Assembly (NCBI RefSeq): GCF_000422645.1 | Contig: NZ_AUGL01000017.1 | Span: 48,105 to 112,104 of the forward strand | DNA length: 64,000 bases | Origin: Ferrimonas futtsuensis DSM 18154 | Lineage (GTDB): Bacteria > Pseudomonadota > Gammaproteobacteria > Enterobacterales > Shewanellaceae | Direction of reading: 5' to 3' | In this document: positions 54,146-62,870 of the stretch, piece after piece | How positions within the stretch are numbered: the stretch's first letter is position 1 | Layout: the number at the start of each line of letters is the position of its first letter | The notes under the pieces: generated by a model | Database searches by the model: none | Told to the model about the DNA's origin: nothing | What the model saw: the letters and a program-made list of their open reading frames with translations, nothing else | Made by a program: the position numbers and the translations under genes

Positions 54146-54808
54146 ATGTACAAGACAACTCTCGTCTCTCTCGCCCTGATCGCCGGCCCCGCCCTGGCCC
54201 AGTGCGACCAGGACACCCTGGTGGCTCACTACCGACTGCAGCCAGCGGCCCAGCCCGCTCAGGAGCTCACCCTGGTTCGTCAGGGCAATCGGGTCGCCCT
54301 GCACTGGCCCGCCAAGGGGATCACCGAGCGCTGGACCCGCACCCGCAACGGCTTGCTGCAGTTAGAGCGCCTGTTTGAACAACACCAGAGAGGAATCGAA
54401 TACCAGCCCGATGAGATCGCCGCCCGTTCCGGCGAGCGCCTGTGGCAACTCAAACATCAGTTGATCACCCAGACTGCCCTGGAAGCGCTGCCTCTGGTCA
54501 GACAGGAGGGCGAAGGCTGCGATCTCCACCACGACCGAGCCCAGGGCGACACCAAGCTGGTGTGGCTCGACGGCTTGAGCCTGCTTGAAACACTGTCTGC
54601 GCCCCATCAGCAGCTCAGTCTGGTCTCGGTGCAAACCGGCGACGAAGAGGTCAGCAACTGGATGGACCATTGGGACAGCTATCAGCTGACCGACTACGCC
54701 GACATTGGCGATAACGAGCAGGATCCCTTGCTGTCAAAGATGATTAACCAGGGGTTCCCGCGCCGCCCCGCCAGAGTCCAGGGCCATCATCACGGCCACG
54801 AACACTGA
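54146..54808 (+). CDS. Secreted hypothetical protein with His-rich C-terminus
   Basis: Protein of 220 residues with signal peptide ('MYKTTLVSLALIAGPALAQ'). The mature part has few recognisable motifs; it is helical in the middle and ends with the metal-binding-like tail 'VQGHHHGHEH'. It lies just behind two zinc-dependent alkaline phosphatases. Inference: a periplasmic zinc-binding accessory protein helping load these enzymes, or a redox-linked product of the same operon. No family is recognised. ATG 54146 has GGAG six bases upstream. Confidence 0.75.
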   Translation: MYKTTLVSLALIAGPALAQCDQDTLVAHYRLQPAAQPAQELTLVRQGNRVALHWPAKGITERWTRTRNGLLQLERLFEQHQRGIEYQPDEIAARSGERLWQLKHQLITQTALEALPLVRQEGEGCDLHHDRAQGDTKLVWLDGLSLLETLSAPHQQLSLVSVQTGDEEVSNWMDHWDSYQLTDYADIGDNEQDPLLSKMINQGFPRRPARVQGHHHGHEH

Positions 54809-54980
54809 ATGTCCACCGAAGGGGCCCCTGCCACGGCCCCGTTTCCTGATGCCGCCAGCGAAACTGCCCTGCCGCCCGCTCTTGTGCCAAATCAACTGCG
54901 AGCCAAATCCTTCACATCTGAAGCAAACCCTCTGTTATCTTGCTCATAAACAGTCTAAATGTGTGAACTGTGACACTGAG

Positions 54981-55032
54981 TTGACATGGGCCAACGCCAT
55001 CGCCTAGTCTGACAACCGACCGACTAGTCGGT
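54981..55032 (+). promoter_or_regulatory. Promoter and palindromic operator for the alcohol dehydrogenase
   Basis: TTGACA (54981-54986) and TAGTCT (55005-55010), spaced 18 bases, form a sigma-70-type promoter. Directly downstream is the 14-bp perfect palindrome ACCGACTAGTCGGT (55019-55032), typical in form of a TetR-type operator, placed where a repressor would block initiation. Confidence 0.65.
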
Positions 55033-55087
55033 GCCAACATTCATGAGCCGGCGGGAGTTACCGGCAGCAGCCGAGAGGGAGGGCAGC

Positions 55088-56344
55088 ATGAATCAATCGC
55101 TTCACCCCAACCACCATTCACCTGAGCCGGGATTCGCCCTGCGCCAGACCCTGTACAAAGGCTGGGCCGCCCTGGCCAAGCCCGTCTACCGGGTGTTACC
55201 CATCGCCAGCCCGGAGGTGATCAGTGGCAACCAGGCCCTGGCGGAAGGGATTGCCGAGTTGGCGAAGCAGGGGATCCGGCGCCCGGTGGTGATCACCGAC
55301 ACCGCATTTGTGGGTCTGCCGGTGTTCCAACGGTTGCTGGACACCATGAATGAGGCGAGGCTGGACTATTCGGTGTTCAGTGACATTGTCCCGGATCCGG
55401 ACTTCTCCATCATCGAGCGCGGTATCGAACACTGCCGCAACCACGATTTCGACGGCGTCATCGCCATCGGCGGTGGCTCCTCCATCGACGCCACCAAGGT
55501 GATCAACCCCTGCGCCCGCCACAACATCGATCCCCGTCGGGTGCCCGGCATGCTGAAGTTGCGTAAGCGCGGACACTACTTCATGGCCATTCCCACCACC
55601 GCAGGTACCGGCTCTGAAGCCACCGCCGCCGCGGTGATCACCGATGAACTGACTCACCAGAAAAAGGTGGTGATCAGCCTCACCGTGGTGCCGGAGCTGG
55701 CGGTGCTGGACCCCTCCCTGATGATGGGCCTGCCCCCGGGCATCACCGCCGCAACCGGCATGGATGCCCTCACCCACGCGATGGAATCCTACTTGAGCCG
55801 CTACGCCACCCCGAAAACCGACGCCCTCAATCTGGAGAGCATGGCCCGCATCTTCGATCACCTGCCCCGCGCCTTCCACGATGGTGCCAACGACGAAGAG
55901 GCACGACGGCAAATGGCCATCGCTTCCCACAACGCAGGCGTCGCCTTCACCCGCACCAGCGTCGGCTGGGTGCACGCCATCGCCCATCAGTTGGGCGCCT
56001 TCTATGGCGTGCCTCACGGCTTGGCCAATGCCATGGTGCTGCCCCATGTATTAGCCTTCTACCTGCCCTTTGCCCAGCCCCGCATGGCTCAGATGGCCCG
56101 CCATATCGGCCTGAAGGGGTCAACGGACGCGGATCTTGCCCTGGCCCTGGTGGACGCCGTGCACAACCTGTGTGCCCAGCTACAGATTCAACCGCTGCTG
56201 ACCATGGTGAAAGAGGAAGACATCAGCCAGATCACCCGCAATGTCATCAATGAGGCGTATCGCAGTCCCTACCCGGTGCCCGGCTACTTCCGCTCCTACG
56301 GCGAACTGGAAGCCTTTATCCGTGGCATGATGGTGGCTCGCTAA
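55088..56344 (+). CDS. Iron-containing alcohol dehydrogenase
   Basis: NAD(P)-linked dehydrogenase of 418 residues in the Fe-type ADH family. The cofactor loop 'GGGSSIDATKVI' and the metal motif region 'GWVHAIAHQLGAFYGVPHGLANA' (with the His ligands) are present, as is 'GTGSEATAAAVITDE'. It reduces aldehydes or oxidises alcohols, substrate unknown. ATG 55088 has GGAGGG upstream; earlier in-frame starts lie over the operator. A single gene behind a palindromic operator suggests induction by the substrate. No regulator gene of TetR type is in the window. Confidence 0.92.
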   Translation: MNQSLHPNHHSPEPGFALRQTLYKGWAALAKPVYRVLPIASPEVISGNQALAEGIAELAKQGIRRPVVITDTAFVGLPVFQRLLDTMNEARLDYSVFSDIVPDPDFSIIERGIEHCRNHDFDGVIAIGGGSSIDATKVINPCARHNIDPRRVPGMLKLRKRGHYFMAIPTTAGTGSEATAAAVITDELTHQKKVVISLTVVPELAVLDPSLMMGLPPGITAATGMDALTHAMESYLSRYATPKTDALNLESMARIFDHLPRAFHDGANDEEARRQMAIASHNAGVAFTRTSVGWVHAIAHQLGAFYGVPHGLANAMVLPHVLAFYLPFAQPRMAQMARHIGLKGSTDADLALALVDAVHNLCAQLQIQPLLTMVKEEDISQITRNVINEAYRSPYPVPGYFRSYGELEAFIRGMMVAR

Positions 56345-56479
56345 GAGGACGCGGTGGGCCAAAAACATCCGCAGGCTGACTCAGGTAGGATTCACGAGTC
56401 TGCAGAGTTGGGCGCGCTGGGCGCCAAAAACGGCGGGCACTGAAGAGTTCGTCGGTTAGGGCGTTTGCAACTGCTGACC

Positions 56480-57169
56480 CTAATAATCCATGGTGGTCGA
56501 GAAGCCGTGGGCCAGGAGCAGATTTTGGAAACTGTCCAGGGTCGCGCGCATGCCGCCACGCTGGCCCAGCATCGATAGCGAGACTGACTGGCTGATGCAC
56601 AGGGCGCCCGATTTCATCTTATGGCCCTGCTCCCAGCTTTGTGGGAGAGGCTCATCGTTGAACAGCTGCCACCAGACAATGCCCTCATCGTCTGGTATCG
56701 GCTTGGTCATCCGATAGGCGTGCAGATCCAGTCGAGTCTCACTCTGGTGAGGTTGGGGCTCAATATGAGTGGCATCCCAATGGGTTCGGTCCTGGCGAAT
56801 GCAGCGGTCGAAGCCACTGTCGGTCACCAGACGAATCACCAGCATCCAGGCCTCGGGGCCATCGAATTGCCCCTGCTCCGCTTCCTGAGTAAGAAACAGG
56901 AAGCTGGCATCGTTCAGGGGAGAAAAGTCCCAGGCCCACTGGGCAAAAGGTTCAATGGCGCCATGGGAAGGCGCGTTGTGGTGAGTGGGTTGCCAGTAAT
57001 GAAATCTGCACCCCAGCCGTTCGGCCAGGGTCTCGATGATCGGCATGACCCGCTGGTGGTATGCCACCAACAGGCGCTGGGCCTTACGCACATCGCTTAA
57101 CGCATCTTGCAGGCCGGCTTCCTCGCCCAGGCCTTCTACTGAAGATTCGATTTCATTCGTTTCTGGCAT
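56480..57169 (-). CDS. Hypothetical protein, His/Trp-rich
   Basis: Protein of 229 residues without signal peptide or membrane segments. It has an acidic N-terminus and a central region with repeated aromatic residues ('FHYWQPTHHNAPSHG', 'WAWDFSPLNDASFLF'). No domain is recognised. The start is ATG 57169; an alternative at 57241 lacks a ribosome binding site. It stands alone, with its 3' end facing the alcohol dehydrogenase and a long leader region beyond its 5' end. Confidence 0.7.
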   Translation of the reverse strand: MPETNEIESSVEGLGEEAGLQDALSDVRKAQRLLVAYHQRVMPIIETLAERLGCRFHYWQPTHHNAPSHGAIEPFAQWAWDFSPLNDASFLFLTQEAEQGQFDGPEAWMLVIRLVTDSGFDRCIRQDRTHWDATHIEPQPHQSETRLDLHAYRMTKPIPDDEGIVWWQLFNDEPLPQSWEQGHKMKSGALCISQSVSLSMLGQRGGMRATLDSFQNLLLAHGFSTTMDY

Positions 57170-57367
57170 TGCTGGTCCATCACCGCATAAACCCGCACTC
57201 AATGTGACTGAATTAACTTTAGAGTGCAACAGGCTAATCATTGTGGATCAAAGAGGGGGCAAACTCACCCCCGAGCGGTGGGATCCGTGACTGACTGTCG
57301 ATTATGGAACCAATCCCGACAGCTCTTAACCGAGGCTAAACCCCTCCCATCACAGAGATTTATCTAA

Positions 57368-57390
57368 GGCAAGGGAGAATCTGCCTTGCC
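57368..57390. repeat. Inverted repeat upstream of yffB
   Basis: GGCAAGG / CCTTGCC with a 9-base spacer, between the 229-residue hypothetical gene and yffB, 55 bases before the yffB start. It could be an operator or a hairpin in the yffB leader. Confidence 0.4.
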
Positions 57391-57444
57391 CGCCTGTTAG
57401 GCCAGTGTCACAATGTCAGACCATTTGAGATTGGAGAGCCATGG

Positions 57445-57795
57445 ATGATCCTGTTTGGCATCAAAAATTGCGACACCGTAAAAAAGGCCCGCAAGCATCT
57501 GGACAACAGCAACACCCCCTACCAGTTTCACGACTTTCGTGAAGCCGGCCTGGATGACGCCACCCTGGAAGCCTGGCTAGATAAGGTAGAGTGGAAGACT
57601 CTGCTGAACACCCGTTCCACCAGCTGGCGCCAGCTGAGCGATGAGCAGAAAGCCGATGTGGACAGAGACAAAGCCAAAGCGCTGATGCTGGACAATCCCA
57701 CCCTGGTCAAGCGGCCGGTATTGGTCAGCGGCGACAGGATTCAGGTAGGCTACAAGTCTTCCGACTACGATGATGTGGTGGCTGCCCATGGCTGA
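57445..57795 (+). CDS. ArsC/Spx-family protein YffB
   Basis: Protein of 116 residues with a thioredoxin-like ArsC fold; the single active-site Cys is C9 in '[16 protein letters not shown]', followed by '[10 protein letters not shown]' and 'KRPVLVSG' with the cis-Pro. This is the YffB branch of arsenate-reductase-related proteins, with no proven arsenate activity. It is translated together with dapE, whose start overlaps its end by eight bases, the usual gammaproteobacterial yffB-dapE pairing. Confidence 0.92.
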   Translation: MILFGIKNCDTVKKARKHLDNSNTPYQFHDFREAGLDDATLEAWLDKVEWKTLLNTRSTSWRQLSDEQKADVDRDKAKALMLDNPTLVKRPVLVSGDRIQVGYKSSDYDDVVAAHG

Positions 57796-58930
57796 CAATC
57801 AACAATCCGAAGTCCTGCAACTGGCCATCGACCTGCTGTCGCGGGAGTCTGTTACTCCGGAGGACGCAGGTTGCCAGCCGATGATGGCGGAATACCTGGC
57901 CAAACTGGGCTTCGACATCGAGCCGATGATCTTCGAAGACACCACCAACATGTGGGCCAGGCGCAACAATGAAGGCCCCCTGTTCTGCTTTGCCGGCCAC
58001 ACCGACGTGGTGCCTGCCGGTAAGCTGGAAGACTGGCACACTCCGCCCTTCACCCCCACCATCATCGACGGCATTCTCCACGCCCGGGGAGCGGCCGACA
58101 TGAAGGGCAGCCTGGCGGCCATGCTGGTGGCCACCAAGCGCTTTGTGACCAAGCATCCGGAGCACAAAGGCTCCATCGCCTATCTCATCACCTCGGATGA
58201 GGAGGGGCCTTTCATCAATGGCACCACCCGGGTCATCGATACCCTGGAGGCGCGTAATGAAAAGATTAAGTGGTGCATCGTCGGTGAGCCCTCAAGCACA
58301 GCCAAGCTGGGCGACGTCATTAAGAACGGCCGCCGAGGCAGCCTGACCGGCGATCTCTACGTAAAAGGCATTCAGGGCCACGTCGCCTACCCGCAACTGG
58401 CGGACAACCCGGTGCACAAAGCCGCACCGGCCCTGGCGGAACTCTCCTCGGTAAAATGGGACGAAGGCAACGAGTTCTTCCCGCCCACCAGCTTCCAGAT
58501 CGCCAACATCGATGCCGGTACCGGTGCACCCAACGTGATTCCTGGCGAACTGCACGTACAGTTCAATTTCCGCTACTGCACCGAAACTCACGCCGCCGAT
58601 CTGAAGAACCGGGTCCACAACCTGTTCGACAAGTACGGCCTGAATTACCGCATCGACTGGGTACACAATGGTTCCCCCTTCCTGACGGATCACGGTAAAC
58701 TGCTGGAAGCCACCTGTGAGGCGATTCGAGAGGTCACCGGCTACGACACGGATCCTCAAACCAGTGGCGGCACCTCAGACGGACGCTTTATTGCCCCCAC
58801 CGGTGCCGAAGTACTGGAGCTGGGCCCAATCAACGCCACCATCCACAAGGTGAACGAGTGCGTGAGCATTCGCGATCTGGAGATTCTGGCAGACTGCTAC
58901 GAAGCGATTATGGAGAAGCTATTGTGCTGA
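57788..58930 (+). CDS. dapE: Succinyl-diaminopimelate desuccinylase DapE
   Basis: Zinc-dependent hydrolase of 380 residues, M20 family, cleaving N-succinyl-LL-diaminopimelate for lysine and peptidoglycan synthesis. Landmarks are '[11 protein letters not shown]' with the first metal His-Asp, 'GAADMKGS', '[11 protein letters not shown]' with the catalytic Glu pair, and '[12 protein letters not shown]'. The ATG overlaps yffB by eight bases and the stop overlaps the following peptidase start, so the three are coupled. Start 57788 matches the family N-terminus. Confidence 0.96.
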   Translation: MADNQQSEVLQLAIDLLSRESVTPEDAGCQPMMAEYLAKLGFDIEPMIFEDTTNMWARRNNEGPLFCFAGHTDVVPAGKLEDWHTPPFTPTIIDGILHARGAADMKGSLAAMLVATKRFVTKHPEHKGSIAYLITSDEEGPFINGTTRVIDTLEARNEKIKWCIVGEPSSTAKLGDVIKNGRRGSLTGDLYVKGIQGHVAYPQLADNPVHKAAPALAELSSVKWDEGNEFFPPTSFQIANIDAGTGAPNVIPGELHVQFNFRYCTETHAADLKNRVHNLFDKYGLNYRIDWVHNGSPFLTDHGKLLEATCEAIREVTGYDTDPQTSGGTSDGRFIAPTGAEVLELGPINATIHKVNECVSIRDLEILADCYEAIMEKLLC

Positions 58931-59616
58931 CCCAACCCCAACTCATGGGACTAGAACAGAACCACCTGATGGAGGTGGAAGATCAGCTGCTGGAGTGCCG
59001 CACCGCGGTGGCCTTCCGACAGATGCAGGACGCAGCCCGTGAAGCCGGCTTTGATCTTCAGTGTGCCTCCGGCTGGCGCAGCTTTGACCGGCAACTGAGC
59101 ATCTTTAACGGTAAGGTGATGGGCAAGCGACCGCTGGTGGATGAAGAGGGACGCCCGCTGAATCCGGCCAACCTCAATGACAACGAGCTGATGCGCGCCA
59201 TCCTGGCCTGGTCTGCCCTCCCCGGCAGTTCCCGTCACCACTGGGGCACTGACTTCGACTTCTACGACGCCAACGCCATCTCCCGCGACGAGCTTAAACT
59301 CGAACCTGCGGAGTATCGTGGCCGGGCCCCCAACGGCAAGCTGAACCGCTGGTTGGATGAGCACATGACCCGCTTTGGCTTCTTCCGCCCCTACACCAAA
59401 AACCTGGGTGGCGTGCAGCCAGAGCCCTGGCATCTGAGCTTTGCGCCTGTGGCCCTGCCCGCCCTGGCGGCTTTCGATGAACGGGCCCTGGCCGAACATC
59501 TGAAGCAGAGCAAGCTGGCGCTGAAATCCCACATTCTGGAGCGGCTACCCGAACTGCTCAGGCGTTACTTCTACCGGGTAACGCCGGCGCCAGCGGCAAC
59601 GCTGCTGAACCAGTAA
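58924..59616 (+). CDS. M15-family peptidase (D-alanyl-D-alanine carboxypeptidase type)
   Basis: Protein of 230 residues with the VanY/M15B zinc motifs: '[14 protein letters not shown]' (H-x(6)-D) and 'EPWHLSF' (E-x-x-H). No signal peptide is seen, so it may act on recycled peptidoglycan fragments in the cytoplasm. The start is GTG 58924, inside the last codons of dapE, with GGAGAAG upstream. Its place beside the diaminopimelate gene suits a cell-wall recycling role. Confidence 0.88.
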   Translation: MLTQPQLMGLEQNHLMEVEDQLLECRTAVAFRQMQDAAREAGFDLQCASGWRSFDRQLSIFNGKVMGKRPLVDEEGRPLNPANLNDNELMRAILAWSALPGSSRHHWGTDFDFYDANAISRDELKLEPAEYRGRAPNGKLNRWLDEHMTRFGFFRPYTKNLGGVQPEPWHLSFAPVALPALAAFDERALAEHLKQSKLALKSHILERLPELLRRYFYRVTPAPAATLLNQ

Positions 59617-59620
59617 CGAC

Positions 59621-59647
59621 AAAGGGCTGCCCATTGGCAGCCCTTTT
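59621..59647 (+). terminator. Intrinsic terminator after M15 peptidase
   Basis: AAAGGGCTGCC / GGCAGCCCTTTT stem with CATT loop, starting four bases past the stop. Confidence 0.9.
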
Positions 59648-59682
59648 GTTGGTCTCTGTTGCGAGACGTTTGTCACCGGCAG

Positions 59683-60099
59683 TCAGACGTAGCGCTTTAT
59701 CAAAAAGACTCGATCCGGACTGGGTGGTATATCGCTCACCCGGCCAATCACCTCAAACCCCAGCTTCTGATAAAAATCCGGTGCCTGAAACTTCAGCGTA
59801 TCCACCTGGGCAGCGATACAGCCACGGCGCCGAGCTTCCTCTTCCGCTTGCACCATCAGTTTGCGCCCCAGGCCAGAGCCTCGCGCCGATTCGGACACCC
59901 ACAGCACTTCGATGAGAAACTGTCGATAGACGGTTCGCCCGGCCAGGCCCCCAAGAATGTTGCCCTGCTCATCTCTGGCACTGACCATCAACGGCTTGGC
60001 GCTTTCATCCCCCATATGCAGGGCGTTGAACTGGCGAACGCCATCCACCAGGGCATTAAACAACTCGGCATTGTGTTCACTGGTCACGTCGATGTTCAT
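59683..60099 (-). CDS. GNAT-family N-acetyltransferase
   Basis: Protein of 138 residues. The acetyl-CoA loop is 'ESARGSGLGRKLMVQAEEEA' (R-G-x-G-L-G), followed by 'GCIAAQVDTLKFQAPDFYQK', a typical GNAT ending with the aromatic 'FYQKLGF'. Substrate unknown. ATG 60099 starts at a normal GNAT N-terminus; AGGAG is about 14 bases upstream, a little far. It lies 16 bases after the stop of the next gene upstream, so the two could be cotranscribed. Confidence 0.85.
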   Translation of the reverse strand: MNIDVTSEHNAELFNALVDGVRQFNALHMGDESAKPLMVSARDEQGNILGGLAGRTVYRQFLIEVLWVSESARGSGLGRKLMVQAEEEARRRGCIAAQVDTLKFQAPDFYQKLGFEVIGRVSDIPPSPDRVFLIKRYV

Positions 60100-60115
60100 T
60101 GCGTTTATCTGTCTC

Positions 60116-60865
60116 CTAAAAGCCAAATCCGGCTCTGTTGGAGGAGAAGTGGGTAATCCCCTCCCCCAAGTTCTGTGTTTTGGCATCGACCAGCCTCACC
60201 TTGAGCAGGTGCTGCCCTTCACTCAGTTTGGGCTTCTTAAACTGGGCAATCACCATAGGCATATAACAACCATTGAGAGTCTCCATCTCTTCAGGGAAGC
60301 CCTTACAATTGTTCAGTTTCTCATAGGTCCAGCTGTAGTCCAGCAGCTCAAGCGCCTTACCGTCCACAAACCCCCGTATCGAATCGCTGTCCAGCTCAGG
60401 GGTGATGTCGATAACCGCCACCTGTTTGCCGTGGACCTCCTTCATACTGAACCTGGGCGTCACCAGACTCATGGGCCTGAACGAAGCGAACATCGAGGTT
60501 GAGCCACCGTTGGAGGACCAGGTCGACAGGCTGAACACCTCCAGTGTGTCGAACGCGGCATCGATGATCTGGGACTCAATGAGATTCAGGTTCCAGCCCC
60601 AAAACTCAAGCGCCGTCTTGGCGTACTTTTCTTCGTCACAGACATACATGGAGTTGTACAACCCTGCGGGAATGCGCGCTTCATAACGCCCTTGGCTGTC
60701 ACAGCGAACATGGATGGAGTCATCATCAATCCAGCGGTTCTTATTGAAGTACACATCGCATTTTCTGACCGGCTCTCCCTGCTTATCGGTGACCTGCCCT
60801 TGAACAACGATCTCTGCACAGCAGATGCCAGGCAGCATCAACCCGGCCAATACCATTCCCTTCAT
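60116..60865 (-). CDS. Secreted hypothetical protein with regulatory-like Ig domain
   Basis: Protein of 249 residues with signal peptide ('MKGMVLAGLMLPGICCA'). The N-terminal part of the mature protein, 'VVQGQVTDKQGEPVRKCDVY', resembles a carboxypeptidase-regulatory or CNA-B-like Ig domain; the rest is unassigned, with several cysteines. ATG 60865 has an AAGGA close upstream. It opens the accessory stretch on the right side of the window; no function can be named. Confidence 0.7.
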   Translation of the reverse strand: MKGMVLAGLMLPGICCAEIVVQGQVTDKQGEPVRKCDVYFNKNRWIDDDSIHVRCDSQGRYEARIPAGLYNSMYVCDEEKYAKTALEFWGWNLNLIESQIIDAAFDTLEVFSLSTWSSNGGSTSMFASFRPMSLVTPRFSMKEVHGKQVAVIDITPELDSDSIRGFVDGKALELLDYSWTYEKLNNCKGFPEEMETLNGCYMPMVIAQFKKPKLSEGQHLLKVRLVDAKTQNLGEGITHFSSNRAGFGF

Positions 60866-60986
60866 TCCTTTGCTCCAATGGTAAAAATTCAAATACGATC
60901 CGTCAGTCCATCGTCTCACCAGCCAGCAATCTGTTCACACTCACCCAGGCCTTTTTTATTCTGCTGTGGGTAAAAAACCAGAGGTG

Positions 60987-61400
60987 TTATGAAGACGGGC
61001 CAGTGCCCGCAGTCTGGCCAAGGGCCTTAAGAAAGCGCACCTTCTCTTTGGGAGACACCATGATGGTCTGCCCTACCCCATAACTGATCTCCAGTCTGTC
61101 CAGTGACAGCGCGGGACTGGACAGCGGATTGCGGGTCTCGCGTACCGACCGGATCGACTCTATGTCGACCAGCCATAGAAACGGGCCTGCTTTTATCCTT
61201 AATATCTTATCGTTCACCACATACTTGGTTGACACCAGCAACCAGACAAGCAACCCCGCAGTGATGATTAACACACAGGCAATCACCCAACCGGCGTCAA
61301 TCCGCACCGCCTCAACAGCGCCGTACAGGCTGCCCGCTATGGCTAACAGTAAGACCACCAACAGCCAGGTATCTATTTTCGAACGAAACGTCATATCCAT
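60987..61400 (-). CDS. PH-domain-like membrane protein
   Basis: Protein of 137 residues with two membrane segments (about 10-28 and 36-57) followed by a bPH-type domain ('KILRIKAGPFLWLVDIESIR', 'EISYGVGQTIMVSPKEKVR'), a layout seen in small bacterial bPH2/YdbT-like proteins. Function unknown. Two ATG codons at 61400 and 61394 are possible. More AT-rich than the core genes to the left. Confidence 0.75.
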   Translation of the reverse strand: MDMTFRSKIDTWLLVVLLLAIAGSLYGAVEAVRIDAGWVIACVLIITAGLLVWLLVSTKYVVNDKILRIKAGPFLWLVDIESIRSVRETRNPLSSPALSLDRLEISYGVGQTIMVSPKEKVRFLKALGQTAGTGPSS

Positions 61401-61496
61401 ATGAGCTCTTCCATTTACTAAAAAAAACGTCCCTTTGAGTTCTCTCGAAGACTAATTCTGAGCTTGTTTTCTCATCAGGTTAATGTCCATAATCAG

Positions 61497-61700
61497 CTAC
61501 CTGGCCTCTATCAACTTCACCTCAGCTTGAACCATTGTCATTAACAGTTTCAACCCACTGCACATCTGAACAATTCCCAAAGAAACTGAGCCCCTAGAAA
61601 GTGCCCAAAACCCTAAATCCGCAAGCATTATTCCAGCGATCACTCCACCTACCGGCTTAGGGCTTACCAAAAACCGGCAAAGCCTAATCGTATGAAACAC
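61497..61700 (-). CDS. Small hypothetical membrane protein (67 residues)
   Basis: Frame of 67 residues starting with GTG 61700, with one hydrophobic helix (about 17-37, 'VGGVIAGIMLADLGFWALSR') and an amphipathic second half. The start overlaps the end of the next small frame by 17 bases, suggesting translational coupling. Composition is protein-like. Not recognised. Confidence 0.5.
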   Translation of the reverse strand: MFHTIRLCRFLVSPKPVGGVIAGIMLADLGFWALSRGSVSLGIVQMCSGLKLLMTMVQAEVKLIEAR

Positions 61701-61800
61701 TCACACGGTGGCGCGGAAAACCAAGTTTAACCAAGACGTTTTCGCCCTTTTCCTGAGCTTCGTATTCACGAGACCTAAGGGTTTCCAACAGCTGCTCCAA
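61684..61800 (-). CDS. Possible very small protein (38 residues)
   Basis: Short frame from TTG 61800 to TAG 61684, beginning LEQLLETLRSREYEAQEKGE (first codon read as Met). GAGG lies six bases upstream. The highly charged helical sequence looks real, but the TTG start and small size keep confidence low; a remnant of a longer gene is also possible. It overlaps the 67-residue frame downstream. Confidence 0.35.
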   Translation of the reverse strand: MEQLLETLRSREYEAQEKGENVLVKLGFPRHRVSVSYD

Positions 61801-61863
61801 ACTGTGCCTCTATTTCTCTAATCAACCCCGACTCACTCGGCAGCCATGACGTCGTTAAAGTGT

Positions 61864-62145
61864 TTATGATTTTGAGGTTCCTCCGGCGACCACAGTAATT
61901 ACTCCGATGACATAGCCAAAGTCATACCACCCGCCCTCATTGGGGTATGTGTAGATCTGGATGTCAGAGAACAAACTGGCTATAAAAACGATAACAATGA
62001 AAAACCCCTGAGTTAGACCGGTAAAGAAACCCGGCAGCTCCCCTTCTTTCAGGGCAAATTTCTCGGCGCACCCCACCAATAACGTTAGAGTCAACCCAAA
62101 CAGAAATGTGCATTTCACCAACTTGTTCACATTTAGCTTTTTCAT
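61864..62145 (-). CDS. Small lipoprotein
   Basis: Protein of 93 residues with a lipoprotein signal ending 'LLVGC' (C26), then 'AEKFALKEGELPGFF', a hydrophobic segment (about 48-62) and a C-terminal segment 'YDFGYVIGVITVVAGG'. This resembles a widespread small bacterial lipoprotein family without known function. ATG 62145 is preferred over TTG 62157. It directly follows the 113-residue membrane protein gene, 12 bases after its stop, on the same strand. Confidence 0.75.
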   Translation of the reverse strand: MKKLNVNKLVKCTFLFGLTLTLLVGCAEKFALKEGELPGFFTGLTQGFFIVIVFIASLFSDIQIYTYPNEGGWYDFGYVIGVITVVAGGTSKS

Positions 62146-62157
62146 CTGAATCAACAC

Positions 62158-62499
62158 TCAGTGGCTATCGTCTTCTGTCCAGGCATTTGCTTGGGTGGAC
62201 AGTTCCGGGTAGCGTCGATCACTCGTATAGAACATAGATGCGACGACAGAGAAAGCTGAAACCGACATTAGCAAAAATTCGTAGAAACCAGACACACCTA
62301 GTTCAGCGGTAAACTTTTGCAGGCTCATTACCCAGATTCCCAGGACGATACAAATAACAACCGGCATCCCATAAAACACGATCAACTTAGCTTTTGTTTT
62401 AGCCGATTTAAGGAGAGCGGTCTGTATCCTGCACATCACGTCGATGGCTGCAACGAATGAGACCATCGACATAGCGATAAAAATTATAAAGTTTGACAT
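62158..62499 (-). CDS. Hypothetical membrane protein (113 residues)
   Basis: Protein with three predicted membrane segments (about 3-22, 40-58 and 74-92) and a short polar tail. No family recognised. It is followed by the small lipoprotein gene 12 bases on. Lower GC than the core part of the window. Confidence 0.7.
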   Translation of the reverse strand: MSNFIIFIAMSMVSFVAAIDVMCRIQTALLKSAKTKAKLIVFYGMPVVICIVLGIWVMSLQKFTAELGVSGFYEFLLMSVSAFSVVASMFYTSDRRYPELSTQANAWTEDDSH

Positions 62500-62759
62500 A
62501 CCTAAGTAGCCCTTCGATGTTCACTCAAGATCCGAGCAAGGCCAAGGAGATCACTATGATAAAACAAAGAGCTATCATAACCTTACCTAGCATTTCAAAT
62601 CTGTCATTTCACGCTGCCTTTGAGCCTGAAGAAGCATAACCTCTTCACTGGATTATTCTGTGCAACTTGTGCACTCAAGATCCCCCTTACTATACAAGTA
62701 ACATGCGTGCAGATTCACAAGCCCTACGTTCAATCATTTGAGTGCTCATAACCAATTTG

Positions 62760-62837
62760 CGCATAACGCCCCACTTAGCGGGAGCAGGCTGCCCGGCAAT
62801 ACTCCGCGAGGCACGAGCGCAGCCGGGCTGGCTGAAA
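62760..62837 (-). repeat. attC-like imperfect inverted repeat cut by the IS element
   Basis: Read on the minus strand the segment ends '...GCTAAGTGGGGCGTTATGC', resembling the right-hand half of an integron attC site (GTTATGC near the core consensus), with a stem GCCCGGC (62791-62797) / GCCGGGC (62822-62828). The matching left-hand core is absent because the IS end begins at 62838. It is the last element in the 338-base gap 62500-62837, which otherwise holds only AT-rich sequence. Confidence 0.45.
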
Positions 62838-62870
62838 TGATCCTGACCCGATAAAGTGGACACGGGTTTG

